A stretch of 64,000 nucleotides of DNA from contig NZ_JAVIZX010000001.1 in assembly GCF_031453675.1 (NCBI RefSeq), positions 2,812,001 to 2,876,000 of the forward strand, in the 5' to 3' direction. The translations under genes were made by a program, and so were the position numbers. Below, piece by piece: positions 1 through 9,743 of this stretch. The stretch comes from Paracidovorax wautersii (GTDB lineage: Bacteria; Pseudomonadota; Gammaproteobacteria; Burkholderiales; Burkholderiaceae_C). The stretch's first letter is position 1. The number at the start of each line of letters is the position of its first letter. The notes under the pieces were generated by a model. That model saw only the letters and a list, made by a program, of their open reading frames with translations. It was not told the DNA's origin and did not search any database.

Positions 1-498
1 GATGGCGATCATGCCCAGCGTCGGCACGCTGGTGAGCACGCTCTCCACCCACTGCAGCGTGCCGTCGATGGGCGCACGCACGCTCTGGAAGAAGGGGCGG
101 AAGTGCTCCACCACCCAGCCCAGGCCCTGGTTGATCCAGTTCTCGACGGGCAGCGAGCCGTCGAAGAGCTGGCTCAGGTGCAGGCCGCCCGCAGCCGAAG
201 GGTCGGCGCCGGTGGCCGCGTCCACGCCGCCGGGCGCCGCGTTCAGCCAGTCGGTGGCGCCGCCGGCGCTGTCGCTGGGCGCGGTGGAGGCGGCCCACGG
301 GTCGGTGGGGGCTGCAGCGTCCGGCGCTGCGCCGGCCGGAGCGTCCCAACCGGGCGAGGCGGGCGAGGGGGCTGCGGGCGCGTCACCGCCGCCCGCCCAG
401 GGATTCGTGTCCGCTGGCGGCGGCAGGTCGGCCTGTGCCAGCAGCACGGGCGCTTGCGTTTCGGTCAGGGTGTGGGCGGTCGTGCTGGTGATACTCAT
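1..498 (-). CDS. proW: Glycine betaine/proline ABC transporter permease, N-terminal part (cut by window edge)
   Basis: This is the first 166 codons of the inner-membrane permease of a ProU/OpuA-type osmoprotectant importer; the membrane domain lies outside the window. The ATG shares an ATGA overlap with the proV stop, so the two are translationally coupled. Residues 1 to about 110 are a low-complexity Ala/Pro/Gly/Asp-rich segment with repeated NPWA, DPWA and TDW motifs. A more ordinary ProW-like stretch follows ([20 protein letters not shown], then a hydrophobic start near [12 protein letters not shown]). ProW proteins are known to carry a variable N-terminal tail, but this one is long. Family assignment leans on the proV neighbour and the short conserved stretch. 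Confidence 0.8.
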   Translation of the reverse strand, partial: MSITSTTAHTLTETQAPVLLAQADLPPPADTNPWAGGGDAPAAPSPASPGWDAPAGAAPDAAAPTDPWAASTAPSDSAGGATDWLNAAPGGVDAATGADPSAAGGLHLSQLFDGSLPVENWINQGLGWVVEHFRPFFQSVRAPIDGTLQWVESVLTSVPTLGMIAI

Positions 499-1790
499 GC
501 GGGGCTCCCGGTACGTTGTTCTGACGGCGTGGCCGTGGCGGCGGCGTGGGCGGCGGCGGCAAAGCCGTTCGGGGGCGCGCCCGGCGGCACGGGCGGCGTG
601 TCGCGGTCCAGGAAGCGCAGCAGCGTGGTCTTGCTGATGGCGCCGCGCAGTCGGCCGTCCCCATCCACCACGGGCAGGGCGCAGGGCGCCTGCGCCACCT
701 GGCCGAACAGGTCGGCCACGGGCGCGTCGGCGGCGATGGTCGTCACCTCGGGCATGAAGGCGTGCTGCAGGCCCATCGGCCCGGTGTGGCCGTGCAGCGC
801 CGTGCGCAGCGAGTCGGCCGACACTGTGCCCAGGTAGCGCTGCGTGGGGCTCACCACGTAGGCGAAGTTGTCGTCATGGCCTTCGATGAGCTGCAGCGCC
901 GCGCGGCAGCCGCGGTCGGTGTGCTCGCGCACCACGGTCAGCCGCTTGCGCGCGATGTCTCCGGCCTTGAACACGGCCGCCGCGTCCACGCCGCGCACGA
1001 AGTTGCGCACGTAGTCGTTGGCAGGGTTGCGCAGGATCTCGTCCGGCGTGCCCACCTGCACCACCTGGCCGTCCTTCATGATGGCGATGCGGTCGCCGAT
1101 GCGCATGGCCTCGTCCAGGTCGTGCGAGATGAAGACGATGGTGCGGCGCTGGATCTGCTGCAGGCGCAGCAGCTCGCTCTGCATCTCGGTGCGGATGATC
1201 GGGTCCAGGGCCGAGAAGGCCTCGTCCATCAGCAGGATGGACGGGTCGGAGGCCAGCGCCCGGGCCAGGCCCACGCGCTGCTGCATGCCGCCCGACAGCT
1301 CGTCGGGGTAGCTGGCGCCCCAGGCGCCCAGGCCCACCTGCTCCAGCGCGCGGGCGGCCTGCTGCTGGCGCTCGGCGCGGTCCACGCCGGCCAGCTCCAG
1401 GCCGAAAGCGGTGTTGTCCAGCACGGTCATGTGCGGCATCAGCGCGAACGACTGGAACACCATGCTGATGTCCTTGCGGCGCAGGGCGCGCAGCTGGCGG
1501 TCGCTCAGCGCGTTGATGTCCTGCCCGTCCACCACGATGCGGCCGGCGGTGGGCTCGATCAGGCGGTTGAGCATGCGCACCAGCGTGGACTTGCCGGAGC
1601 CCGACAGGCCCATGACGACGAAGATTTCGCCGGCCTCGATGGTGAAGGTGGCGTCGAACACGCCGATCGAATTGCCGGTGCGCTCCAGGATGTCCTGCTT
1701 GCTCAGGCCCTGGCGGACCAGTTCGAGCGCGTCGTCGGGCGAGTCCCCGAAGACCTTGAAGACATGGTCGATGATGATTTGCTTGGCCAC
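495..1790 (-). CDS. proV: Glycine betaine/proline ABC transporter ATP-binding protein
   Basis: This is the cytoplasmic ATPase that powers osmoprotectant uptake with ProW. The 431-residue product has Walker [10 protein letters not shown] at residues 61-69, the Q-loop at [12 protein letters not shown], the signature LSGGMQQRV at 165-173, Walker B ILLMDE at 185-190, and a C-terminal region from about residue 270 that fits paired CBS domains, which sense ionic strength in OpuA. I chose the GTG at 1790 (product begins [15 protein letters not shown]) because GGAGG lies at proper spacing before it and ProV similarity begins there. The frame stays open upstream to about 2006, but that part has no family likeness. 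It overlaps proW by 4 bp. A good sigma-70 promoter lies about 420 bp upstream. Confidence 0.93.
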   Translation of the reverse strand: MAKQIIIDHVFKVFGDSPDDALELVRQGLSKQDILERTGNSIGVFDATFTIEAGEIFVVMGLSGSGKSTLVRMLNRLIEPTAGRIVVDGQDINALSDRQLRALRRKDISMVFQSFALMPHMTVLDNTAFGLELAGVDRAERQQQAARALEQVGLGAWGASYPDELSGGMQQRVGLARALASDPSILLMDEAFSALDPIIRTEMQSELLRLQQIQRRTIVFISHDLDEAMRIGDRIAIMKDGQVVQVGTPDEILRNPANDYVRNFVRGVDAAAVFKAGDIARKRLTVVREHTDRGCRAALQLIEGHDDNFAYVVSPTQRYLGTVSADSLRTALHGHTGPMGLQHAFMPEVTTIAADAPVADLFGQVAQAPCALPVVDGDGRLRGAISKTTLLRFLDRDTPPVPPGAPPNGFAAAAHAAATATPSEQRTGSPA

Positions 1791-2210
1791 GGTGTGGTTC
1801 CTCCCTCGGTTGATACGGGTTGAACAGCAGCCGGCACGCGCCCGCAGGCGGCTCCGGCACGAAGGCCGCGGACACGGAAAACCCTGATGCGGCAGCCCGG
1901 CCCGGTGCGCCCTGGGGGCGCAGCGCCAAAGGCTGCAGAGACGTGGAAGGGACACGCGGAGGTGTCGCCAGATCGGCCCGAATGGCACGCATGAAGAGGT
2001 GCGCAAGGGCCTGTGCGGTACGGAAGAGGTCTGGGCAGAGGACTTCCGTTTGCCGCGGTGGCGGCTGCGCGTGGTGCGCGGGCCGCCGGGGCATCAGGGC
2101 CGATGTTCCGGCCGAGGTGTGTCAGGGGCAGCGGCGTCGCAAAAGAGCCGGCTTTCTGACGAGATTCGCTCCGAAAGGGGCGAATTACCTGCGTTGCAGG
2201 TTGTAAAACA
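1791..2210 (-). other. Long untranslated leader of proVW
   Basis: About 420 bp separate the predicted transcription start near 2211 from the proV GTG. I see no convincing gene here: the proV frame continues to about 2006 but reads as Arg/Pro/Ser-rich noise, and opposite-strand frames look like shadows. A leader of this length could hold post-transcriptional control, but I recognise no riboswitch class in it. Confidence 0.45.
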
Positions 2211-2217
2211 CCCCGAA

Positions 2218-2252
2218 AGTATAGGTATTGGGTGCTTTTGTGTCAAAAGCAC
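2218..2252 (-). promoter_or_regulatory. Sigma-70 promoter of proVW with an inverted repeat over the -35 box
   Basis: Read on the minus strand, TTGACA (2246-2241) is followed by a 17-bp spacer and TATACT (2223-2218), close to a consensus promoter. A perfect 9+9 inverted repeat with a 3-bp centre (GTGCTTTTG, TGT, CAAAAGCAC; 2232-2252) lies directly over the -35 element, as expected for a repressor operator. No regulator is encoded next to it, so its ligand is unknown. Confidence 0.7.
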
Positions 2253-2320
2253 TGGGTTTTTGGGGATGTGTTATGCGCGTGCGCAGGCCGGTCGCATCGG
2301 CCGGCAATGCCGGCTCGTGC

Positions 2321-2370
2321 TTGCTATTGAAAATATAGCTGAATGCGCAGGCTGTACAAGCGCCAAAGCC
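2321..2370 (-). repeat. Dispersed double-hairpin repeat, copy A (intergenic)
   Basis: This copy has the family layout on the opposite strand to most copies: a TTGCTATTG...ATATAGCT hairpin, then TGCGC...AAGCGC, then an AGCC block. It lies between proV and the YqhA-like gene and its end runs into the hairpin at 2362-2409. It aligns best with the copy near 41.3 kb. Confidence 0.65.
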
Positions 2371-2409
2371 CCGAAAGACCTCAAGAAAGAGGCCCTGCGG
2401 GGCTTTGGC
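2362..2409. terminator. Long perfect inverted repeat, candidate terminator of the YqhA-like gene
   Basis: The 12-bp arms GCCAAAGCCCCG and CGGGGCTTTGGC match perfectly around a 24-base loop. It lies 20 bp past the stop of the minus-strand YqhA-like gene. There is no clear T-run after it on either strand, so it may act as an RNA-stabilising hairpin rather than an intrinsic terminator. Confidence 0.4.
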
Positions 2410-2428
2410 ATCGGCGCCGGGCGCCGGG

Positions 2429-3040
2429 TCAGTGCTTGCTGCTGGAAGCGTTCAGCAATTTGTCAGTGTAGGCAACGGCCAGGGCGCTGAGCAGGAACAC
2501 CGTGTGGATGATGGTTTGCCACATCAGCACCTTGACGTCGTAGTTGGCGGCGTTGATGAAGGTCTTGAGCAGGTGGATGGAGCTGATGCCGATGATCGAC
2601 AGGCCCAGCTTCACCTTCAGCACCGAGGCGTTCACGTGGCCCAGCCATTCGGGCTGGTCGGGGTGGCGGTCCAGGCCCAGGCGGCTCACGAAGGTCTCGT
2701 AGCCCCCGACGATCACCATGATCAGCAGGTTGGAGATCATCACCACGTCGATCAGCGCCAGCACGACCAGCATGATCATCGTCTCGTTGAGCGTGGTGAT
2801 CTGCACCTCGGGCTTGTAGCCGATGCTGGTGACCAGCGCCTGCAAGGCGGCCTGGTTGCCGAAGGCCGCCTCGATGAGGTGCCACAGCTCGACCAGGAAG
2901 TGCCACACGTACACGCCCTGTGCGGCGATCAGGCCCAGGTACAGCGGCAGTTGCAGCCAGCGGCTGGCGAAGATGAGCGAGGGCAGCGGGCGCAGGGGCG
3001 CGTTGGCCCGGTCGGTGCCGGTGGGCGTGGGGGTGGACAT
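2429..3040 (-). CDS. YqhA/UPF0114-family inner-membrane protein
   Basis: The 203-residue protein has the features of the YqhA family (UPF0114, TIGR00645): hydrophobic segments at about residues 22-45, 70-105 and 140-160, and the motifs [20 protein letters not shown] and [14 protein letters not shown]. Family members are integral inner-membrane proteins of unknown biochemical role. I chose the ATG at 3040 (MSTPTPTG) because upstream codons do not resemble the family. It is transcribed on its own, divergent from acs. Confidence 0.88.
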   Translation of the reverse strand: MSTPTPTGTDRANAPLRPLPSLIFASRWLQLPLYLGLIAAQGVYVWHFLVELWHLIEAAFGNQAALQALVTSIGYKPEVQITTLNETMIMLVVLALIDVVMISNLLIMVIVGGYETFVSRLGLDRHPDQPEWLGHVNASVLKVKLGLSIIGISSIHLLKTFINAANYDVKVLMWQTIIHTVFLLSALAVAYTDKLLNASSSKH

Positions 3041-3276
3041 GTCCGTGCGTTCAGGAGTGGGAAAAAGGTCGCGCGATTCTAGTGCGGCGTCTGCGGCCGC
3101 CGGATGGGCCGTGGCGTTGCGCCGCAGGGGGTTCCGCAGGGCGGTCCAGGCGAAGGGCGACGGGCGATGGGCGGCGCAGCGGCCTCTGCGCCCCGGTGCC
3201 GACCACCCGGGCGGGAAAGGCCGCGCAAGCCCTGGCCGCAAGCCGATTGCCGGTAAAGTCTCCGTCAGTGGCCTGT

Positions 3277-3299
3277 AAGTACCGCCCCCGAAAGTACTT
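3277..3299. promoter_or_regulatory. Inverted repeat upstream of acs
   Basis: AAGTAC (3277-3282) and GTACTT (3294-3299) form an imperfectly spaced inverted repeat about 30 bp before the acs ATG. It could be an operator or an mRNA hairpin. The arms are short and the call is tentative. Confidence 0.25.
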
Positions 3300-3330
3300 C
3301 CAAAAAATCCCCATCCGATAGGAGACAAAC

Positions 3331-5337
<2,007 letters not shown>

Positions 5338-5393
5338 GGCGCAGCGCTGCTCGCGAGAAACTAGAGCGCCGTTCATGGCGCGGCGCCACCCAC

Positions 5394-5425
5394 GCCACCG
5401 CGGCCCGTCCGCGGTGGCTTTTTTT
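5394..5425 (+). terminator. Rho-independent terminator of acs
   Basis: A perfect 10-bp stem (GCCACCGCGG and CCGCGGTGGC) with a 5-base loop is followed by seven T residues, 56 bp after the acs stop. Confidence 0.93.
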
Positions 5426-5563
5426 ACGTGCGGGGCGCTGTAGGACGGCACCGGAATCGCCTTGCGGGGCTGCGGGGTGGATGGCGGGATGGGGTACAAC
5501 CGGGCGACCGCCGGGGCCGCTGCGCCTGGCCAGCCCCCATAACTCTGCTACGGAGTGTCTCCC

Positions 5564-6076
5564 ATGAATCTCAGAACCATCCTGCTGCTGCTCATCGTTC
5601 TCGCCATTGCCGCCCTGGCCGCCCTGAACTGGGGCACCCTCGCCACGCCGTCCTATATCTCGCTGGGCATCACGTCGTTCCAGGCGCCGCTCGGTCTGAT
5701 CATGCTGGGCCTGACCCTCCTGCTGGGCGTGTTCTTCATCGCCTACGTGCTGTCGCTGCAGGGTTCAGTGCTGCTGGAAACCCGCCGCCATGCCAAGGAA
5801 ATGGCGGCACAGCGCGACCTCGCCGACAAGGCCGAAGCATCGCGCTTCACCGAACTGCGCGCCTTCCTGCAGGGGCAGCATGTGGAGGGCCAGCAGGCCG
5901 TTCTGGCGCGGCTGGACACGCTGGAGGCCCATCTGGCCGCCCGCGCCCAGGAGTCCGACAACACCACCGCCGCCTACGTGGGCCAGCTGGAGGACCAGTT
6001 GCGTGGCCGTGCCGTCGCGCCTGCGCAGCTGCGCCCCGAGCCGCCCCTGCGGGCCGACCCCGATCTGCGGATCTGA
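5564..6076 (+). CDS. LapA-domain (DUF1049) membrane protein
   Basis: The 170-residue protein has two N-terminal membrane segments (about residues 4-22 and 42-64), each with the GxxLxLGxxF-type pattern of LapA-domain proteins, followed by a cytoplasmic coiled-coil tail rich in Arg, Glu and Gln (from about residue 70). In E. coli LapA works with LapB to control LpxC and LPS synthesis, but this protein has a longer tail and no lapB neighbour, so that role is not assured. The ATG at 5564 was preferred over a GTG three codons earlier. It ends in a bidirectional terminator. Confidence 0.75.
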   Translation: MNLRTILLLLIVLAIAALAALNWGTLATPSYISLGITSFQAPLGLIMLGLTLLLGVFFIAYVLSLQGSVLLETRRHAKEMAAQRDLADKAEASRFTELRAFLQGQHVEGQQAVLARLDTLEAHLAARAQESDNTTAAYVGQLEDQLRGRAVAPAQLRPEPPLRADPDLRI

Positions 6077-6101
6077 CGCACGTCGGCCGCGTGCCGATAC
6101 C

Positions 6102-6141
6102 AAAAAAAAGCCGCAGGGGCCTGGGCTCCTGCGGCTTTTTT
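6102..6141. terminator. Bidirectional intrinsic terminator
   Basis: The stem GCCGCAGG/CCTGCGGC is flanked by an A8 run on the left and a T6 run on the right. It serves both the plus-strand LapA-like gene and the minus-strand cytochrome c gene. Confidence 0.92.
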
Positions 6142-6184
6142 GTGGATCGCGCGGCAGAGCCGGAGGCCCTGCGCGGCAGCGGCG

Positions 6185-6490
6185 TCACTTCACGGTCAGG
6201 ATCCAGGCGGCCAGCTTCTTGGCCTCGGCCTCGTTGACCTGGGTGTTGGCGGGCATGGGCACCGGGCCCCAGACGCCCGAACCGCCCTTCATGATCTTGG
6301 CGGCCAGCTTGTCGGCGGCGCCGCCCTGACCGGCGTACTTGGCCGCCACATCCTTGAACGACGGGCCGACCAGCTTCTTGTCGACCCCGTGGCAGGTCAT
6401 GCAGTTCTTGGACATCGCCAGTGCCTGGTCTGCCAGGGCAGGGGCGGCAACCGACAGTGTGACGGCGAGGGTGACCAGGGTACGCTTCAT
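6185..6490 (-). CDS. Periplasmic cytochrome c (c551/c552 type)
   Basis: This is a 101-residue mono-heme electron carrier. It has a signal peptide ending ALA at residue 20, the heme site CMTCH at residues 30-34, and the VWGPVPMP loop whose Met79 would be the sixth heme ligand. Small class I cytochromes of this kind shuttle electrons to periplasmic reductases or terminal oxidases; which partner applies here cannot be read from sequence. The gene is monocistronic. Confidence 0.92.
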   Translation of the reverse strand: MKRTLVTLAVTLSVAAPALADQALAMSKNCMTCHGVDKKLVGPSFKDVAAKYAGQGGAADKLAAKIMKGGSGVWGPVPMPANTQVNEAEAKKLAAWILTVK

Positions 6491-6592
6491 CGGGGGATCC
6501 TGTGGTGGTTGCAGTACATTTATCTCAATGAAATTGTAGTGGCGTGGGTTGACGGGCCTTTCCCGCAAACCCCGCTGCGCCGAGGAGGAACC

Positions 6593-6835
6593 ATGTACGC
6601 ACTGGGCCTGGGGCTGTTTCTGGCCCTGCTGAAGTTTCTCGAGGTGGGCCCCGTGGCCGGCTGGTCGTGGTGGTGGGTTCTCTCGCCCTTCGCGGTGGCC
6701 GCGGCGTGGTGGGCCTGGGCCGATGCGCAGGGCTACACCAAGCGCAAGGCGATCGAGAAGATGGAGCGCCGCAGGCGCGAGCGCATCGACCGCCAGAAGG
6801 CGGCCATGGGCATGAAGCCCCGCCGCCCGCGCTGA
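6593..6835 (+). CDS. Small Trp-rich protein
   Basis: This 80-residue protein fits the Burkholderiales family TIGR04438. It has two hydrophobic segments (about residues 1-16 and 24-44) separated by GWSWWWVLSPF and containing AAWWAWADA, then a strongly basic tail with KRKAIEKMERRRRERIDRQK and GMKPRRPR. GAGGAGG lies just before the ATG, so translation should be strong. Function is unknown; it is probably a small inner-membrane protein with a cytoplasmic basic tail. Confidence 0.85.
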   Translation: MYALGLGLFLALLKFLEVGPVAGWSWWWVLSPFAVAAAWWAWADAQGYTKRKAIEKMERRRRERIDRQKAAMGMKPRRPR

Positions 6836-6862
6836 TTCGCGGGTTCCCGTTGCTGTGTTCAA

Positions 6863-6892
6863 GCCCGCGTCCGGCGCCGGACGCGGGCTTTT
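6863..6892 (+). terminator. Rho-independent terminator after the Trp-rich protein gene
   Basis: Arms GCCCGCGTCCGG and CCGGACGCGGGC form a near-blunt palindrome followed by TTTTCCTT. Confidence 0.85.
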
Positions 6893-7084
6893 CCTTTGGC
6901 GCTCTCCGCTGGCGCCAGTGCCGGGCGCCGGCATTGGGCACGTTCGCGGCAGGGGCTCGGGGGTGGGGGATAATTGGCCGGTCTGCCCAGGGCACGGCTC
7001 AAGAGGTTGTTTGTTCGCACGGGCGCGCGAGGGGCCTATTCCTGCGGCCCGATTCCTTCCAGCGATATTCCTGAAGCAACCACG

Positions 7085-8941
7085 ATGCCCGCATACCGTT
7101 CCAAAACCTCCACCGCCGGACGCAACATGGCCGGTGCCCGCTCGCTGTGGCGCGCCACCGGCATGAAGGACGAAGACTTCAGCAAGCCGATCATCGCCGT
7201 GGTGAACTCGTTCACGCAGTTCGTTCCCGGCCACGTGCACCTGAAGGACCTGGGCCAGCTCGTCGCCCGCGAGATCGAAGCCGCCGGCGGCGTCGCCAAG
7301 GAGTTCAATACCATCGCCGTGGACGACGGCATCGCCATGGGCCATGACGGCATGCTGTATTCGCTGCCCAGCCGCGACATCATTGCGGACTCGGTCGAGT
7401 ACATGGTCAACGCCCACTGCGCCGATGCCATGGTCTGCATCAGCAACTGCGACAAGATCACGCCCGGCATGCTGATGGCCGCCATGCGCCTGAACATCCC
7501 GGTGATCTTCGTGTCGGGCGGCCCCATGGAAGCCGGCAAGACCCGCCTGGCCAACCCCGTCACCAAGACCATCGAGTTCAAGAAGCTGGACCTGGTGGAT
7601 GCCATGGTCATCGCCGCCGACGACCGGTACTCCGATGCCGACGTGGCCGAGGTGGAGCGCTCCGCCTGCCCGACCTGCGGCTCGTGCTCGGGCATGTTCA
7701 CCGCCAACTCGATGAACTGCCTGACGGAAGCCCTGGGCCTGTCGCTGCCCGGCAACGGCACGGTGGTGGCCACGCATGCCGACCGCGAGCAGCTCTTCAA
7801 GCGCGCCGGCCGCCGCATCGTGGAACTGGCCCGCCAGTACTACGAGCAGGATGACGAGCGCGTGCTGCCGCGCACCGTCGGCTTCAAGGCCTTCGAGAAC
7901 GCGATGACGCTGGACATCGCCATGGGCGGCTCCACCAACACCATCCTGCACCTGCTGGCGATCGCACGCGAGGCCGAGATCGACTTCGACATGGGCGACA
8001 TCGACCGCCTGTCGCGCGTGGTTCCGCAGCTGTGCAAGGTGGCGCCCAACACCAACAAGTACCACATCGAGGATGTGCACCGCGCCGGCGGCATCATGGC
8101 CATCCTGGGTGAGCTGGAGCGTGCCGGCAAGCTGCACACTGATGTGCCCACCGTGCACGCGCCCACGCTGGGCGACGCGCTCGCGCAGTGGGACATCACC
8201 CGCACGCAGGACGATGCGGTGCGCACCTTCTACATGGCCGGCCCGGCGGGCGTCCCGACGCAGGTGGCCTTCAGCCAGAACACGCGCTGGCCCAGCCTGG
8301 ACCTGGACCGCGCGGAAGGCTGCATCCGCTCGTACGAGCATGCCTTCAGCAAGGAAGGCGGCCTGGCCGTGCTGCGCGGCAACATCGCGCTGGACGGCTG
8401 CGTGGTCAAGACCGCGGGCGTGGACGAATCCATCCACGTGTTCGAGGGCTCGGCCCACGTGACCGAGTCGCAGGACGAAGCGGTGGAGAACATCCTGGCC
8501 GACAAGGTCAAGGCCGGCGACATCGTCATCGTGCGCTACGAAGGCCCCAAGGGCGGCCCCGGCATGCAGGAGATGCTCTACCCCACCAGCTACATCAAGT
8601 CCAAGGGCCTGGGCAAGGACTGCGCGCTGCTGACGGACGGGCGCTTCTCGGGCGGCACCTCCGGCCTGTCGATCGGCCACTGCTCGCCCGAGGCGGCGGC
8701 GGGCGGCGCCATCGGCCTGGTGCGCAACGGCGACCGCATCCGCATCGACATTCCCAACCGCACCATCGACGTGCTGGTGAGCGACGAAGAGCTGGCCCGC
8801 CGCCGCGCCGAGCAGGACGCCAAGGGCTGGAAGCCGGCCCAGCCGCGCCCGCGCAAGGTGTCTGCCGCGCTCAAGGCCTACGCCAAGCTGGTCATGTCGG
8901 CAGACAAGGGCGCGGTGCGCGATCCGGCGCTGCTGGATTGA
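7085..8941 (+). CDS. ilvD: Dihydroxy-acid dehydratase
   Basis: This enzyme dehydrates 2,3-dihydroxy-isovalerate and its homologue to 2-oxo acids in valine and isoleucine synthesis. The 618-residue length matches the family. Iron-sulfur cluster cysteines lie in SNCDKITPG (Cys122) and in [11 protein letters not shown] (Cys195-201), and the C-terminal [15 protein letters not shown] substrate loop is intact. The ATG at 7085 is chosen because the IlvD motif [20 protein letters not shown] begins right after it; the frame is open further upstream without likeness. A GATAAT -10-like box lies near 6968. Transcription ends at the repeat-derived hairpin at 8994-9029. Confidence 0.97.
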   Translation: MPAYRSKTSTAGRNMAGARSLWRATGMKDEDFSKPIIAVVNSFTQFVPGHVHLKDLGQLVAREIEAAGGVAKEFNTIAVDDGIAMGHDGMLYSLPSRDIIADSVEYMVNAHCADAMVCISNCDKITPGMLMAAMRLNIPVIFVSGGPMEAGKTRLANPVTKTIEFKKLDLVDAMVIAADDRYSDADVAEVERSACPTCGSCSGMFTANSMNCLTEALGLSLPGNGTVVATHADREQLFKRAGRRIVELARQYYEQDDERVLPRTVGFKAFENAMTLDIAMGGSTNTILHLLAIAREAEIDFDMGDIDRLSRVVPQLCKVAPNTNKYHIEDVHRAGGIMAILGELERAGKLHTDVPTVHAPTLGDALAQWDITRTQDDAVRTFYMAGPAGVPTQVAFSQNTRWPSLDLDRAEGCIRSYEHAFSKEGGLAVLRGNIALDGCVVKTAGVDESIHVFEGSAHVTESQDEAVENILADKVKAGDIVIVRYEGPKGGPGMQEMLYPTSYIKSKGLGKDCALLTDGRFSGGTSGLSIGHCSPEAAAGGAIGLVRNGDRIRIDIPNRTIDVLVSDEELARRRAEQDAKGWKPAQPRPRKVSAALKAYAKLVMSADKGAVRDPALLD

Positions 8942-8958
8942 CGCCGCGGCGGGTGGCG

Positions 8959-9009
8959 TGCTCCTGATTCAGGAGCTGCCTGCGCTGAATGCAAAAGGGT
9001 TTGAAGGCC
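8959..9009 (-). repeat. Dispersed double-hairpin repeat, copy G (downstream of ilvD)
   Basis: The copy opens with a TGCTCCTGATTCAGGAGC hairpin, continues with TGCGCTGAATGC, and ends in TTTGAAGGCC, matching the family layout on the minus orientation. With the facing copy at 9016-9063 it makes a head-to-head pair. Confidence 0.6.
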
Positions 9010-9029
9010 GCAAGACCTTCAAACCCTTT
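8994..9029. terminator. Bidirectional terminator-like hairpin between ilvD and bfr
   Basis: Perfect 14-bp arms (AAAGGGTTTGAAGG and CCTTCAAACCCTTT) flank an 8-base loop, in the convergent gap between ilvD and bacterioferritin. The arms are the inner ends of two facing repeat copies. Only short A and T runs flank the stem. Confidence 0.65.
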
Positions 9030-9063
9030 GTTCTTGAGCGCTACCTGCTTGTATTTCGATAGC
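9016..9063 (+). repeat. Dispersed double-hairpin repeat, copy G' (facing copy)
   Basis: CCTTCAAACCC, then TTGAGCGC, then GCTTGTATTTCGATAGC follow the plus-orientation layout of the family in diverged form. It faces copy G. Confidence 0.5.
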
Positions 9064-9103
9064 GGTCTTGGAGTGCTTGGGGCGCCTGTGTCGGCCCCGG
9101 CCC

Positions 9104-9580
9104 TCAGGCCGGCGACCCCATCTGGCTTTGCAGGTAGTTCTGCAGGCCGATCTTGTCGATCAGGCCGATCTGCTTTTCCAGCCAGTAGGCGTGGTCTTCT
9201 TCCGTATCGCGCAGCTGGGCCAGGAGCAGGTCGCGGCTGACGAAGTCGCCCACGCTCTCGCACAGCTGCATGCCCTTCTGCAGGGCGGCGCGCACTTCGT
9301 ACTCGGTCTCCAGGTCCTTGCGCAGCATCTCGGGCACGGTCTCGCCGGGCGTGAAATCCTTGGGACGCATGTCGGGGCGGCCGCCGAGGAAGAGGATGCG
9401 GCGCAGGATGGCGTCGGCGTGCTGGGTCTCTTCTTGCATCTCGTGGTCGAGGCGCGTGTAGAGCTTGAGGAAGCCCTGGTCCTCATAGATGCGCGAGTGG
9501 GCGAAATACTGGTCGCGTGCGGCCAGCTCGCCGCGCAGCAGGTCCTTGAAATATTCGATGACTTGTGGGTTGCCCTGCAT
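9104..9580 (-). CDS. bfr: Bacterioferritin
   Basis: This 158-residue protein stores iron as a ferric mineral in a 24-subunit shell with inter-subunit heme. It shows the four-helix ferritin pattern with ferroxidase-centre motifs ([42 protein letters not shown]) and starts [11 protein letters not shown] as in family members. The ATG at 9580 is preceded by AAGGA; an upstream in-frame ATG at 9604 would only add a short polar stretch. It lies beside the siderophore receptors, which fits iron handling, although it has its own promoter region. Confidence 0.95.
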   Translation of the reverse strand: MQGNPQVIEYFKDLLRGELAARDQYFAHSRIYEDQGFLKLYTRLDHEMQEETQHADAILRRILFLGGRPDMRPKDFTPGETVPEMLRKDLETEYEVRAALQKGMQLCESVGDFVSRDLLLAQLRDTEEDHAYWLEKQIGLIDKIGLQNYLQSQMGSPA

Positions 9581-9743
9581 GGAGTTTTCCTTGTTCTGAT
9601 CCAAGGAGTATCGCGCCGGCAGGGCGTTTCGGGGGGAATGGCCCCCGCGGGCCGTTCTGCATGCGCACGGGCATCAGAAGCGTTCTCATTGGGCGCCTGT
9701 GCGGCCCCGCCACCAGGCCCGGGGCCGCACAGTAGCCTGCCGA

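Noticed and set aside
1791-2006. Longer ProV start upstream of the GTG at 1790
   Set aside because: The added residues are Arg/Ser/Pro-rich with no ProV likeness, and a good ribosome site lies just before 1790.
6185-8680. An 831-codon minus-strand frame across ilvD that runs into the cytochrome c gene
   Set aside because: Only the last 101 codons (cytochrome c with its own signal peptide and start) are real; the rest is antisense to ilvD and has no family likeness.
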